Shown in pieces: positions 45,590 through 53,667 of a stretch of 64,000 nucleotides of DNA. The stretch's first letter is position 1; every line of letters starts with the position of its first letter. The notes beneath the pieces are model-generated. The model searched no databases and was not told the DNA's origin. It saw only the letters and a list, made by a program, of their open reading frames with translations. Origin of the DNA: DATFRY01 sp963764695 (GTDB taxonomy: Bacteria > Myxococcota_A > Polyangia > Haliangiales > Haliangiaceae); the NCBI GenBank assembly GCA_963764695.1, contig CAVXTW010000003.1:310001-374000 (forward strand). The letters are read 5' to 3'. A program made the translations under genes and the position numbers.

Positions 45590-48500
45590 GTGCCGGCCAC
45601 GACCTACCCCGGGACGGTCACACCCCTGCGCGGATTGAACGCGTTTGCCGAGTCGGAGCGGGACGTCCTGTTCGGCCGCGACGGGGAGCGAGACGACCTG
45701 GCCCGGCTGGTCAGCGCGGAGGGCTTCCGCGCTGGACTCCTCTACGGCGAGTCGGGCGTGGGCAAGACCTCGCTGCTGCGCGCCGGGCTCGTCCCCCACC
45801 TGCGCGATCACGGCGTCGTCGCGCTCCTGTGCGAGGACATCTACCACCCGGAGGAGTCGTTCGCGCGCGCGCTGGGCCGCGTCACCGGCACGGTACGCGG
45901 CGCCAGCGAGCAACCGGTGCAGTTCCTCGGCCGCGTGCTGGCCGACGCGGTCGGGCAGATCTTTCTGTTCATCGTCGACGAGGCCGACATCGCGCTGAGC
46001 GGCGCGCGCCAGGCCGGCGGCGGCGCCGTCGGCAGCGCCGACGACCGCGTGGTGAGCGAGCTGGGCGAGCTGTTCGCGCGCGTGGTGGCGCGCTCGGGCG
46101 GCCGCGCGCGCTTCCTGTTCGCATGCGCGAGCGAGCGGCTGCACGTGTTCGGCGCGCTCGAGCGGCGCACCGGCTCGCTCTTTCCGCCCTCCACCCGCTA
46201 CGAGCTGCCGCGCTTCCAGGTCGAGCAGGCCGCGTTCGTGCTCGAGCGGACTCTCGCCCTGGCCGGCGCGTCGGCCGATCCTCAACTCTCGCGCGCGGTG
46301 GCGGTCGGGCTGGCTCGCGACGGCGGCCCGATCCTGCCGGCCGATCTACAGATCGCCGCGCTCGCGGTGGTGCAGTTCGGCGTGACCACGCCGGCCGCGC
46401 TCGACAAGCTGGGCGGCACCCGCGAGCTGGAGGCAGAGTGGCTGCGCCGCGCCGCCGCTGCCACCGGCGACGAGCGCGCCGCGCTGCGCCTGCTGTCCGA
46501 GCTGGCCCAGCCCGTCGGCGCGTCGCCCAGCCTGCCGCAGTCGGTGGAGGTGGCGGCGGCGAGGGCCAGCGTCGATGCGGACTTCGCGCACCGCGCGCTC
46601 GCCGTTCTGCAAGACAAGGGCATCACCCGCGCGGTGGCCGCGCCCGGCGAAGGCGCCGTCCAGCACCACACGCTGGCCCACGAGGTCATGGCGGCGCGCG
46701 TGCGCGAGGTGGCGGCGCCGGCCCGCGCGTCGGCTCGCCGCGCCTTCGAGCTGCTCGGCTCCAAGGCGGCCAGGGAGCGGCGCCTCGGCCTGCGCGACTG
46801 GTACGAGGTGTGGCGCGAGGGCCTCTCGCCCAGCACGCCGGCCGAGCGCGCGGTCATCGATCGCACGCGGCGCTTCGCCACCATCGCGCTGGCCGCCGCC
46901 GTCGGCGTGCCGATCGCGCTGCTGGTCGTCATCTGGGTGTCGCTGTCGGGCCGCTACTACATCGACGCGACGGCCGGCGAGGACGGCGCCGCGCGGGCCG
47001 TGGTCCGCAAGGGGCGCGCCGGACTGTCCGCGTTCCACTGGCTGCCGGGCGGGTACGGCGACGTCGAGGCGGACACCGGCTTCACGCGCGCGATGATCGA
47101 CCCCGAGGCGTGGTCGAGGGTGACCGGCCGCGAGCTGGGCGGCGAGCTGGACGGCGGCGCGTTCGCGCGCCAGGCCTTCTCGCTCCTGCGCCCCGGCCTG
47201 CGCGGCCTGGTCGAGTACGCCGCCACCGGCAGCGAGACCGCGCTCGACGGGCTGGTCAAGTCGGCGCGCACGCCCGACGATGTCGCCGCGCTGCTGGCCG
47301 GGCTGCAGCCGATCGCGCGCGGCGTGCCGCAGGAGGTGTCGCTGGTCGAGACCGCGCTGGCCGATGTGTCTCCGGCAGTGCAGTCGAGCGCGCTGGCGCT
47401 GGCCGCCTCGGCCGAGCGGCGGCGGCCCGGTCTCTACCGCGCCACCCTCGCGCGCGCGCTGACCTCGAAGTCGGCCGAGCTGCGGCGGCTGTCGGTCGCC
47501 GCGGTGCGCGCCCTGCCCGACGACGCGGCCCGCGCGCTGCTCAAAGAATCGCTCGCGCTGGCGGGAACCAATCCGGCGGTGCGCCAGGAGCTTGGCGGGC
47601 TGCTCGCCGCCGCCGACTCCGGCGCCGCCGCGCCGACCGCCAGCTCGGCGCTCGCCCTGCTCGCCCAGGCCTCGGCGCCCCGCCCCGCCGACGACAAGGA
47701 AACCACCAAGCGCGGCAAGAACGGCAAGCGCGGGGCCGACAAGTCCGACGACAGGAGCGCCCAGGCCGAGGCGCGCGAGCGCGGCCGCGAGCTCCTGCGC
47801 CGCGCGTTCGCCGGGGCGCCGGCCGAGGCCGCGGCGGCCAGCGCGCGCCTGGTCGCCGACGAGGCCGCGCCGCCCGACGACCGCGTGTTCGCCATCGGGC
47901 TCCTCCTCGAGATGGCGCCGCCGGCCAGCTTCAAGGAGCTGGTCGAGCCGGCCAAGCTGGCCCGCGACAGCAAGACCGAGGCAGTGCGCGAGGCCGCGCT
48001 TCCGCTCTACGCCCGCGTCGCGCCGCAGGAGGCATCCGGCGACCTCGCGCTCATGCTCAAGAACGAGGCGCTGTCGCCCGGCATGAAGGTCGCGATGGCG
48101 CTGGCCTGGGGCGAGGTCGCGGCCCGCGGCAAGAACAAGGCGGCCCAGGGCGCGCTGGAGACGCTGATCAAGGATCCCAGCCTCAAGGTGCGCGCGGCGG
48201 CGGCCGAGGCGTACGGCAGCGTCGGCCGCATCGCCCAGTCGACCCTGGCCAAGATGATCAAGGGTGAGCGGTCCGAGGTCGCGCTCGGCGCGGCGACCGG
48301 GCTGGCCCGCAGCGTCGAGGCCGGCGGCTCCACGTCGAGCGCGATGAGCGGCCTGCACCAGCTGTGGAAGCAGAAGGGACGGCAGCGGCGCGACGCGGCC
48401 CGGCTGTACGTGCGCGTGGCCCGCACCCGGCCCAGCGCGGTCGTCGGCCTGCTGTCGACCGCATCGCGCAGCGACGAGGATCCGGCCCTGCATCCGATCG

Positions 48501-49669
48501 GCGTCGACGGCCTGTGCAACGCCATGGCCGCCGGCGAGCGCGACGCCATCTCCGAGCTGGGCAAGACCGCCCGCGCCGGCAGCGCCGAGGTGCGGCGCCT
48601 GGTCATGCAGTGCCTGTCGGACAATCCCAAGCTGCTGGCGCCGGCCGCGCGCATCGCCCTCGAGATGACCGCGGACCCGGATCGCCAGAACCGCGCCGAG
48701 GCCGCCCGCCTGGTCGCCGCGCTGGCCGCCGGCAGCAAGGTCAAGGGCGACGTCGGCGAGGCGCTGGCCCGCATGGCGCGCGACGACGACCGCGAGGTGC
48801 GCATCATCGCCATCCGCGCGCTGGCGGGCCTCGGCGACGCGGCTCCGCGCCAGGCCCGCGAGTCGCTGCCGCGCGCCTACGGCGGCGCCGACGAGACCGA
48901 GCGCCTCGTCATCCTCGAGGCGGCCCGCGAGATCGGCGCCGGCGAGCTGGCCCGCCTCGGCATGGCCGACCCGTCGCCGCTGGTCCGCGTCGCCGCGCTC
49001 GAGACCGCGATCGCCACGCGCACCGACGTGGCCGCCCTGGTCCAGTCGGCGCTGAGCGATCCGGACGCGACGGTCCGGCGCGCCGCGGTCGAGCGCCTGG
49101 CCGCAGGGGGCCACGGCTTGACGGCCGAGGACGTCAACCGCGCCCTGGCCCTGGCCGTGCGCGATCGCGACGAGTCGCTGCGCGTGCTGGCGCTCGCCAC
49201 GCTCGCGCGTCTGGGCGAGCCTGGCCAGGTGGCCGAGCGCCTGCGCCGGCTGCTCGCCTCGCCGTCCGAGCGCGAGCGGGCCCGCGCCGCCCAGGCCGCG
49301 CGCGGGCTGGCCGAGCGCGATCCGAAGAGCGCCATCGCACTGCTCGAGCCGCTCTACCGCGATCCATCGCGCGACGTGCGCGCCGCCATGATGCAGTCGC
49401 TGGCCACTGCCTATGCGACGAGCCGCAAGCCGAGCGAGCTGGCCGCCATGCTCAACGCGTCGGAGACCGCGCCGACCCGGCGGCTGGTGGTGACCGCCGC
49501 GTTCCTTTTGCGCGCCGGCGACCCGGACACGCGCGACGACGCGGTGGCCGGGCTGGAGAAGGCGATCGCCGAGGGCCCGCCGCTGGCCAAGCTCATCGGC
49601 CGGCTCGGACTCGGCCTCATCTCGTCGTCGGCCGACGGACTCGCGTTCCTGACCGAGCTCATCCCGTAG
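45590..49669 (+). CDS. STAND-type NTPase with transmembrane helix and HEAT repeats
   Basis: A 1359-residue protein. Residues about 15-400 are a STAND/AAA-like NTPase: FGRDGERDDLARLV, Walker A GESGVGKTSLLRAG (about 53-66), Walker B IFLFIVDEADIAL and a winged-helix-like QHHTLAHEVMAARV. A transmembrane helix at about 424-450 (IALAAAVGVPIALLVVIWVSL) is followed by about 900 residues of HEAT/Armadillo-like helical repeats (LVRVAALETAI, VRRAAVERLAAGG, DVRAAMMQSLATAY), interrupted near 703 by a Lys-rich linker. No classic effector domain is fused. STAND proteins switch state on ligand binding and include antiphage and developmental proteins; which applies here is unknown. The GTG start has TATAGT 6 nt upstream. 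Confidence 0.78.
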   Translation: MPATTYPGTVTPLRGLNAFAESERDVLFGRDGERDDLARLVSAEGFRAGLLYGESGVGKTSLLRAGLVPHLRDHGVVALLCEDIYHPEESFARALGRVTGTVRGASEQPVQFLGRVLADAVGQIFLFIVDEADIALSGARQAGGGAVGSADDRVVSELGELFARVVARSGGRARFLFACASERLHVFGALERRTGSLFPPSTRYELPRFQVEQAAFVLERTLALAGASADPQLSRAVAVGLARDGGPILPADLQIAALAVVQFGVTTPAALDKLGGTRELEAEWLRRAAAATGDERAALRLLSELAQPVGASPSLPQSVEVAAARASVDADFAHRALAVLQDKGITRAVAAPGEGAVQHHTLAHEVMAARVREVAAPARASARRAFELLGSKAARERRLGLRDWYEVWREGLSPSTPAERAVIDRTRRFATIALAAAVGVPIALLVVIWVSLSGRYYIDATAGEDGAARAVVRKGRAGLSAFHWLPGGYGDVEADTGFTRAMIDPEAWSRVTGRELGGELDGGAFARQAFSLLRPGLRGLVEYAATGSETALDGLVKSARTPDDVAALLAGLQPIARGVPQEVSLVETALADVSPAVQSSALALAASAERRRPGLYRATLARALTSKSAELRRLSVAAVRALPDDAARALLKESLALAGTNPAVRQELGGLLAAADSGAAAPTASSALALLAQASAPRPADDKETTKRGKNGKRGADKSDDRSAQAEARERGRELLRRAFAGAPAEAAAASARLVADEAAPPDDRVFAIGLLLEMAPPASFKELVEPAKLARDSKTEAVREAALPLYARVAPQEASGDLALMLKNEALSPGMKVAMALAWGEVAARGKNKAAQGALETLIKDPSLKVRAAAAEAYGSVGRIAQSTLAKMIKGERSEVALGAATGLARSVEAGGSTSSAMSGLHQLWKQKGRQRRDAARLYVRVARTRPSAVVGLLSTASRSDEDPALHPIGVDGLCNAMAAGERDAISELGKTARAGSAEVRRLVMQCLSDNPKLLAPAARIALEMTADPDRQNRAEAARLVAALAAGSKVKGDVGEALARMARDDDREVRIIAIRALAGLGDAAPRQARESLPRAYGGADETERLVILEAAREIGAGELARLGMADPSPLVRVAALETAIATRTDVAALVQSALSDPDATVRRAAVERLAAGGHGLTAEDVNRALALAVRDRDESLRVLALATLARLGEPGQVAERLRRLLASPSERERARAAQAARGLAERDPKSAIALLEPLYRDPSRDVRAAMMQSLATAYATSRKPSELAAMLNASETAPTRRLVVTAAFLLRAGDPDTRDDAVAGLEKAIAEGPPLAKLIGRLGLGLISSSADGLAFLTELIP

Positions 49670-49697
49670 ATCCGGCGCGGCGGCGGCCCGAAAAGAA

Positions 49698-49721
49698 GAA
49701 GGGGCCCTTGCGGGCCCCTTC
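49698..49721 (+). terminator. Rho-independent-like hairpin after the STAND gene
   Basis: GAAGGGGCCC (49698-49707) and GGGCCCCTTC (49712-49721) form a perfect 10-bp stem with loop TTGC, extended weakly by AGAAGA and TCTTCT. It lies 29 bp after the stop. There is no long T tract. Confidence 0.75.
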
Positions 49722-50075
49722 GGGTATCTGTCTTCTTCTGGCTACGCCAGAGGATTAGACGTGGCGAACCTCCGTGAGAGTAAAGCAGCTACATTGTTCC
49801 GTCATGTCTTCTCTGACCTCCCCTGGCGTTGAGCCAGCGCCCAACCAAGACGGCCCGCTCGGTCGCATCGACCGCGGCCGGTCGACGGCGGCGGTTCCCG
49901 AGTTGAGCGTTCGTTGTGGGCCATTTCATCGACCCTGCCTCGGATCACCTCTGCGCCAGCCCAGGAGATCAGGCTGTCACGCGGTTGAAATCCGACGGTC
50001 TCTAGTGTGGACCGCATCCTCATTCTAGACTGCTGAGCGCGAACACGCCAGAAAACCGCAATCGGAAAACGACAG
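49722..50075. other. Intergenic region before queF
   Basis: About 350 bp of less GC-biased sequence. The only signal seen is TAGACT (50026-50031), which could be the queF -10 with a leader of about 40 nt. No preQ1 riboswitch motif, tRNA or convincing small gene was found; the short frame at 49774-50028 looks accidental. Confidence 0.5.
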
Positions 50076-50426
50076 ATGAGTACGAGACCCTCGAAGAACG
50101 TGGAAGTGTTTCCCAACCCAAACCCGGGGCGCGACTACGAGATCCGGTTCGAATGCCCCGAGTTCACGTGCCTCTGTCCGCTGACCGGCCAGCCCGACTT
50201 TGCCGTCATCCGCATCGAGTACGTGCCGGACAAGCTGTGCGTGGAGCTCAAGTCCCTCAAGCTCTATCTCTGGAGCTTTCGCGATGAGGGCGCCTTTCAC
50301 GAGGCCGTCACCAACCGCATCGCCGACGACCTGATCGCCGCCCTCGCCCCCCGCCGCCTGACCGTGACCGGCACCTTCCACGTGCGCGGCGGCATCGGCA
50401 CCGAGATCGTCGTCCGCCACCCGTAG
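50076..50426 (+). CDS. queF: NADPH-dependent 7-cyano-7-deazaguanine reductase (preQ0 reductase)
   Basis: A 116-residue type I (YkvM-like) QueF, the tunnel-fold enzyme that reduces preQ0 nitrile to preQ1 in queuosine synthesis. The catalytic Cys lies in FTCLCPLTGQPDF and the NADPH/substrate motif is ELKSLKLYLWSFRDEGAFHE, followed by VTGTFHVRGGIGTEIVV. Length and motifs match the short bacterial form. It stands alone; other queuosine genes are not in the window. ATG 50076 is the only reasonable start. Confidence 0.96.
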   Translation: MSTRPSKNVEVFPNPNPGRDYEIRFECPEFTCLCPLTGQPDFAVIRIEYVPDKLCVELKSLKLYLWSFRDEGAFHEAVTNRIADDLIAALAPRRLTVTGTFHVRGGIGTEIVVRHP

Positions 50427-50493
50427 GCCCGGGCCCCCTCGATCGCGGCAAACCGGTTGACCGACCGGCCGGGCTCGGCTAGCTTCCAGAAGC

Positions 50494-50515
50494 CAGAACT
50501 GACATATCAGTTCTG
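50494..50515. promoter_or_regulatory. Palindromic TetR operator candidate
   Basis: CAGAACTGA (50494-50502) and TCAGTTCTG (50507-50515) are a perfect 9-bp dyad with a 4-bp centre, 10 bp before the TetR start. TATTTA (50516-50521) follows directly and may be the -10, so binding would block transcription: probable autoregulation. The 9-mer CAGTTCTGT also occurs in the other TetR operator (25173-25181). Confidence 0.72.
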
Positions 50516-50525
50516 TATTTATCCA

Positions 50526-51152
50526 ATGAGTTATATGCGATCAGACGAGCGTCAGCGCCAGATCCTGGCCTGCGCCAAGCGCGTGTTCGCCGAGCGCGGC
50601 TTTCACGCCGCCAACATCAGCCACATCTGCGCGGCGGCCGGCATCGGCCGCGGGACCCTCTACCAGTACTTCGACAACAAGAAGGCCGTCTTCACCGCCG
50701 TCATCCGCCAGGTGCTCGACCGGGTCCAGGCCCAGGTGGGCGCGCCGCGCGAGCCGTTCCCCCCGCCCGAGAAGCTGCGCCGCCGGCAGGTCCTGCACTG
50801 GGCCGCGGGCGAGCTGCGCCGCCTGTTCGAGGTGGTGTTCGAGGACGAGCCGACCCTCCGCCTGCTCCTGCGCGAGGCGGTCGGCCTGGACGTCAACATC
50901 GAGAAGCTGCTCGGCGAGATCGACGACGCGCTCATCGGCCTGGTCGCCGCCGACCTGCGCCAGTCGCAGGAGGCCGGCTACGCCCGCGACGACCTCGACC
51001 CGCACCTCACCGCCACGCTGATGGTCGGCGGCGTCGAGAAGCTCGCGCTCGCGGCGCTGCGCGGCGACGAGCCGGTCGACCTCGATCGCCTGGCCACCGA
51101 GACCGCCCGCCTTCACCTCGTCGGCACGCTGTCCAGCCGCGTGCCGGAGTGA
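50526..51152 (+). CDS. TetR-family transcriptional regulator
   Basis: A 208-residue regulator with an N-terminal helix-turn-helix (RQRQILACAKRVFAERGFHAANISHICAAAGIGRGTLYQYFDNKKAVF) and an all-helical ligand domain (VLHWAAGELRRLFEVVFEDEPTLRLLL). It is the first gene of a two-gene operon with the ferritin-like protein; the stop overlaps a possible GTG start of that gene. ATG 50535 is an alternative start, better spaced from the TATTTA hexamer. The perfect dyad immediately upstream is probably its own operator. Confidence 0.92.
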   Translation: MSYMRSDERQRQILACAKRVFAERGFHAANISHICAAAGIGRGTLYQYFDNKKAVFTAVIRQVLDRVQAQVGAPREPFPPPEKLRRRQVLHWAAGELRRLFEVVFEDEPTLRLLLREAVGLDVNIEKLLGEIDDALIGLVAADLRQSQEAGYARDDLDPHLTATLMVGGVEKLALAALRGDEPVDLDRLATETARLHLVGTLSSRVPE

Positions 51153-51178
51153 GCCAGCCCAGAAAGGGACGACGCCAC

Positions 51179-52219
51179 ATGCACCAGCACGAGCAGCAGC
51201 GCGGTCACGAGCGCGCCGAGCAGTGGACCCGACCGCGCCGCCCGCGCGACACCTTCCCGCCCTACGACCTGGCCGACCAGGACATCGTCGCCCGCACCGA
51301 GCAGCGCACGCGCAAGCTGGCTCGCCTGTACCACGTGGCCCACGATCAGGCGTGGGACGGCCGCGCCGTGCTCGCCGAGCTTGTCGCCAAGCACGGCGGC
51401 ATCCACTTCCCGGAGGACAAGAAGGAGGCGATGGGCAAGGTGGCGGCGGTGCTCCTGTGGGGCGAGCTGGCCGCCTGGTCGATCAGCGCCGACCTCGCGC
51501 TCAAGCTGGAAGACCCCTCCGCCAAGATGGCGGCCACCGGCCAGGTGTTCGACGAGGCGCGCCACTTCTACGTCCTGCGCGACTACCTGTGGCAGGCCGG
51601 CATCCCGCTGCCGCGACTGGGCGGCTACAGCCGGGTGCTGCTCGTCGATCTGCTCGAGACGGACAATCTCCTGCACAAGCTGGTCGGCATGCAGCTCATG
51701 GTCGAGAACGCGGCGCTGACGCTGTTCAAGATGATCGCCGACGCGAAGCTCGAGCCGGTGCTGTCGGAGCTGCTCTACTACTACGAGCGCGACGAGGCCC
51801 GCCACGTCGGTCTGGGCGCGCTCGCGCTGCCCAGCATCCTGCCGCAGCTGTCGCGGCTCGACGTCGGGCGGCTGTGGCTGTTCCAGCTGCGCATCGAGCT
51901 GTTCATGATGGCCGGCGGGCTGACGATGCGCGACGCCTTCGCGGCGCTCGGCGTGGATCAGGCGGCCATGCAGCTTTACGGCTTCGAGCTGCAGCGCGAC
52001 GTGTACAAGCGCATGGGCGCGGGCAAGCCCGACCGCAGTGACAGGGCCGGCGCGACCCGCGGCCTGTTCAAGGTCTCGCGCGCGGGCCAGGACCGTATCA
52101 ACCGGTTCCTGTTTCCGCCCGGTGACGACGCGCCGCGATCGCGCTGGCAGAACGAGGCGCTCCGCGTCGTGATGTCACTCGCGGAGCGCGGCGATCGCTG
52201 GCTGGCCTCTCGCGCGTGA
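51179..52219 (+). CDS. Ferritin-like di-iron protein
   Basis: A 346-residue helical protein with two di-iron half-sites: WGELAAWSISADLAL plus FDEARHFYVLRDYL (E-x-x-H), then MVENAALTLFK plus YYERDEARHVGLGAL (E-x-x-H). This spacing matches the ferritin-like superfamily of carboxylate-bridged di-iron oxidases, such as R2-like and N-oxygenase proteins. A substrate cannot be named. ATG 51179 has AAAGGGA upstream; a GTG at 51149 overlapping the TetR stop would add ten residues. TetR control implies induction by a small molecule, perhaps its substrate. Confidence 0.82.
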   Translation: MHQHEQQRGHERAEQWTRPRRPRDTFPPYDLADQDIVARTEQRTRKLARLYHVAHDQAWDGRAVLAELVAKHGGIHFPEDKKEAMGKVAAVLLWGELAAWSISADLALKLEDPSAKMAATGQVFDEARHFYVLRDYLWQAGIPLPRLGGYSRVLLVDLLETDNLLHKLVGMQLMVENAALTLFKMIADAKLEPVLSELLYYYERDEARHVGLGALALPSILPQLSRLDVGRLWLFQLRIELFMMAGGLTMRDAFAALGVDQAAMQLYGFELQRDVYKRMGAGKPDRSDRAGATRGLFKVSRAGQDRINRFLFPPGDDAPRSRWQNEALRVVMSLAERGDRWLASRA

Positions 52220-52243
52220 GGCGCGCGGCGAGAGGCCGGCTCT

Positions 52244-52642
52244 TCAGAACGTGAAGATCTGCTCCGGCTTGAGCTTGGCCGGGGGCGGCGCGGCCGGGGC
52301 CGGGCGCGGCGTGATGGTCGTGCGCGTCGGCGCCGGAGGAGCCGCGGCCGACATCACCACCGGCGCGGGTGCCGGTGCTGGCGCGGGCGTCACCGCCGGC
52401 TGGTTGTCGCTCTGGTTCACGATCACCGGGACCGGCGCAACCTGCACCTCGCGCCGCTCGTCCTGGGGAATCGCCGTTCGGGGGACCGCCGGCTGGCGGA
52501 TCATCGAACGGCCGAGGAAGTCGCCGACGCGATGCTCGACGAACTGGCTCATCGAAATACCGTTGGTCTCGCAGTAGGCCCGGAGTCGCTCGTAGGTCGA
52601 ACGGCTCACGCTGATGCTGCGCCTCGTTTGCCTCTTCGCCAT
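52244..52642 (-). CDS. Ribbon-helix-helix DNA-binding protein with Pro/Ala-rich tail
   Basis: A 132-residue protein. Residues 3-45 form an RHH (CopG/Arc-type) domain: RRSISVSRSTYERLRAYC and GISMSQFVEHRVGDFL, with the first part as the DNA-contacting strand. The rest is disordered, with repeated AP and PV dipeptides, ending KLKPEQIFTF. AAAGG lies just before ATG 52642. Three stacked palindromes upstream suggest autorepression. No toxin gene is adjacent, so it does not look like a toxin-antitoxin pair. Confidence 0.78.
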   Translation of the reverse strand: MAKRQTRRSISVSRSTYERLRAYCETNGISMSQFVEHRVGDFLGRSMIRQPAVPRTAIPQDERREVQVAPVPVIVNQSDNQPAVTPAPAPAPAPVVMSAAAPPAPTRTTITPRPAPAAPPPAKLKPEQIFTF

Positions 52643-52699
52643 GTCCTTTTCGATACCCCAAAGGTGGGGGGTCGTCAAGGACGACCTACTAGACCTAGT
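52643..52699. promoter_or_regulatory. Promoter and stacked palindromes of the RHH gene
   Basis: On the minus strand TTGACG, a 17-nt spacer and TATCGA form a plausible promoter ending 7 nt before ATG 52642. Three dyads overlap or flank it: CCCCA/TGGGG near 52656-52669, GGTCGTC-AAG-GACGACC (52670-52686) and ACTAG-AC-CTAGT (52688-52699). Such arrays suit cooperative RHH binding. Confidence 0.6.
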
Positions 52700-52720
52700 G
52701 GTCAGGCAGGCGGCGACGGA

Positions 52721-53650
52721 TCAGTCCACTCCCGCGTTCGAGCCCAGCCAGTCCACGGGGTTGCGAAGCACTGCGAGCAGCTCGGCCTCGCGCGATCCGT
52801 GCGGCGGATCTCCCGGGTCGTACTCCCAGCGGACCAGCGGCGGCAGGCTCATGAGCACCGATTCGGTGCGGCCACCGGTCTTGAGACCGAAGACGGTGCC
52901 GCGATCGTGAACCAGGTTGAACTCGACGTAGCGGCCGCGGCGAAGCAGCTGCCACTGCCGCTCGCGCTCGCCGTACGGCTCACCGGCGCGGCGCGATGCG
53001 ATCGGCCGGTAGGCCGGCAGGAAGCTGCGCCCCGCTGCCTCGATGAACGCGAGCACCGACTCGAGGCCGCCGTCGACGCTGGCGCCGTCGAGGTAGTCGA
53101 AGAAGATGCCGCCGACGCCGCGGCGCTCTCCTCGGTGCGGCAGCGCGAAGTACTCGTCGCACCAGCTCTTGAACTTGTTGTAGTCGGCCACGGCCGGATG
53201 CGCGGCGCACGCGCTCTGCCACGAGCGGTGAAAGTGGGCCGCGTCCTCACGGAACAGATAGTACGGCGTCAGATCCGATCCGCCACCGAACCACGCGCGA
53301 TCGCCCTTCTCGAGGAAGCGAAAGTTGGCGTGCACGGTCGGCACCATGGGCGAGCCGGGATGGAGCACGAGCGAGACGCCGGCGGCGGAGAACGCGGTGC
53401 CGGAGCCGGGAATCTGCGCCGCGAACTCGGCCGGCAGCTCCCCCTCCACCCTGGACCAGTTCACGCCCGCCTTCTCGAACAGCCGTCCGCCGGTGAGCAC
53501 CCGCGACAGGCCACCACCGCCGCCCGGACGCTGCCAGCGGTCGGCGGTGAAGCGGCCGGCGCCGTCGAGCTCTTCGAGGCCCGCGCAGATCTCTTCCTGC
53601 AGCGACGAGAACAGGCCGGCCGCGCGCTCGAAGATGGCTCCCTCGCTCAT
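52721..53650 (-). CDS. hemF: Oxygen-dependent coproporphyrinogen III oxidase
   Basis: A 309-residue HemF, which converts coproporphyrinogen III to protoporphyrinogen IX with O2 in haem synthesis. Hallmarks are FSAAGVSLVLHPGSPMVPTVHANFRF, WFGGGSDLTPYY, GGIFFDYLDG and RYVEFNLVHDRGTVFGLKTG followed by TESVLMSLPP. Length and order are normal. The start ATG 53650 has TATCAT 7 nt upstream, with no ribosome site. It implies aerobic metabolism. The divergent UbiB-like gene begins only 17 bp away. Confidence 0.97.
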   Translation of the reverse strand: MSEGAIFERAAGLFSSLQEEICAGLEELDGAGRFTADRWQRPGGGGGLSRVLTGGRLFEKAGVNWSRVEGELPAEFAAQIPGSGTAFSAAGVSLVLHPGSPMVPTVHANFRFLEKGDRAWFGGGSDLTPYYLFREDAAHFHRSWQSACAAHPAVADYNKFKSWCDEYFALPHRGERRGVGGIFFDYLDGASVDGGLESVLAFIEAAGRSFLPAYRPIASRRAGEPYGERERQWQLLRRGRYVEFNLVHDRGTVFGLKTGGRTESVLMSLPPLVRWEYDPGDPPHGSREAELLAVLRNPVDWLGSNAGVD

Positions 53651-53657
53651 CGCGGCG

Positions 53658-53663
53658 ATGATA
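53658..53663 (-). promoter_or_regulatory. -10 TATCAT of hemF
   Basis: TATCAT on the minus strand, a 7-nt spacer CGCCGCG, then ATG 53650. It lies inside the 17-bp gap to the divergent UbiB-like gene, so the -35 region of hemF must lie in that gene's coding start. Confidence 0.55.
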
Positions 53664-53667
53664 CCTT

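Noticed and set aside
49774..50028. An 84-codon frame upstream of queF
   Set aside because: No ribosome site, no family features and atypical composition for the window.
49670..50075. A preQ1 riboswitch ahead of queF
   Set aside because: I looked for the short preQ1-I hairpin with its A-rich tail and for preQ1-II features and found neither.
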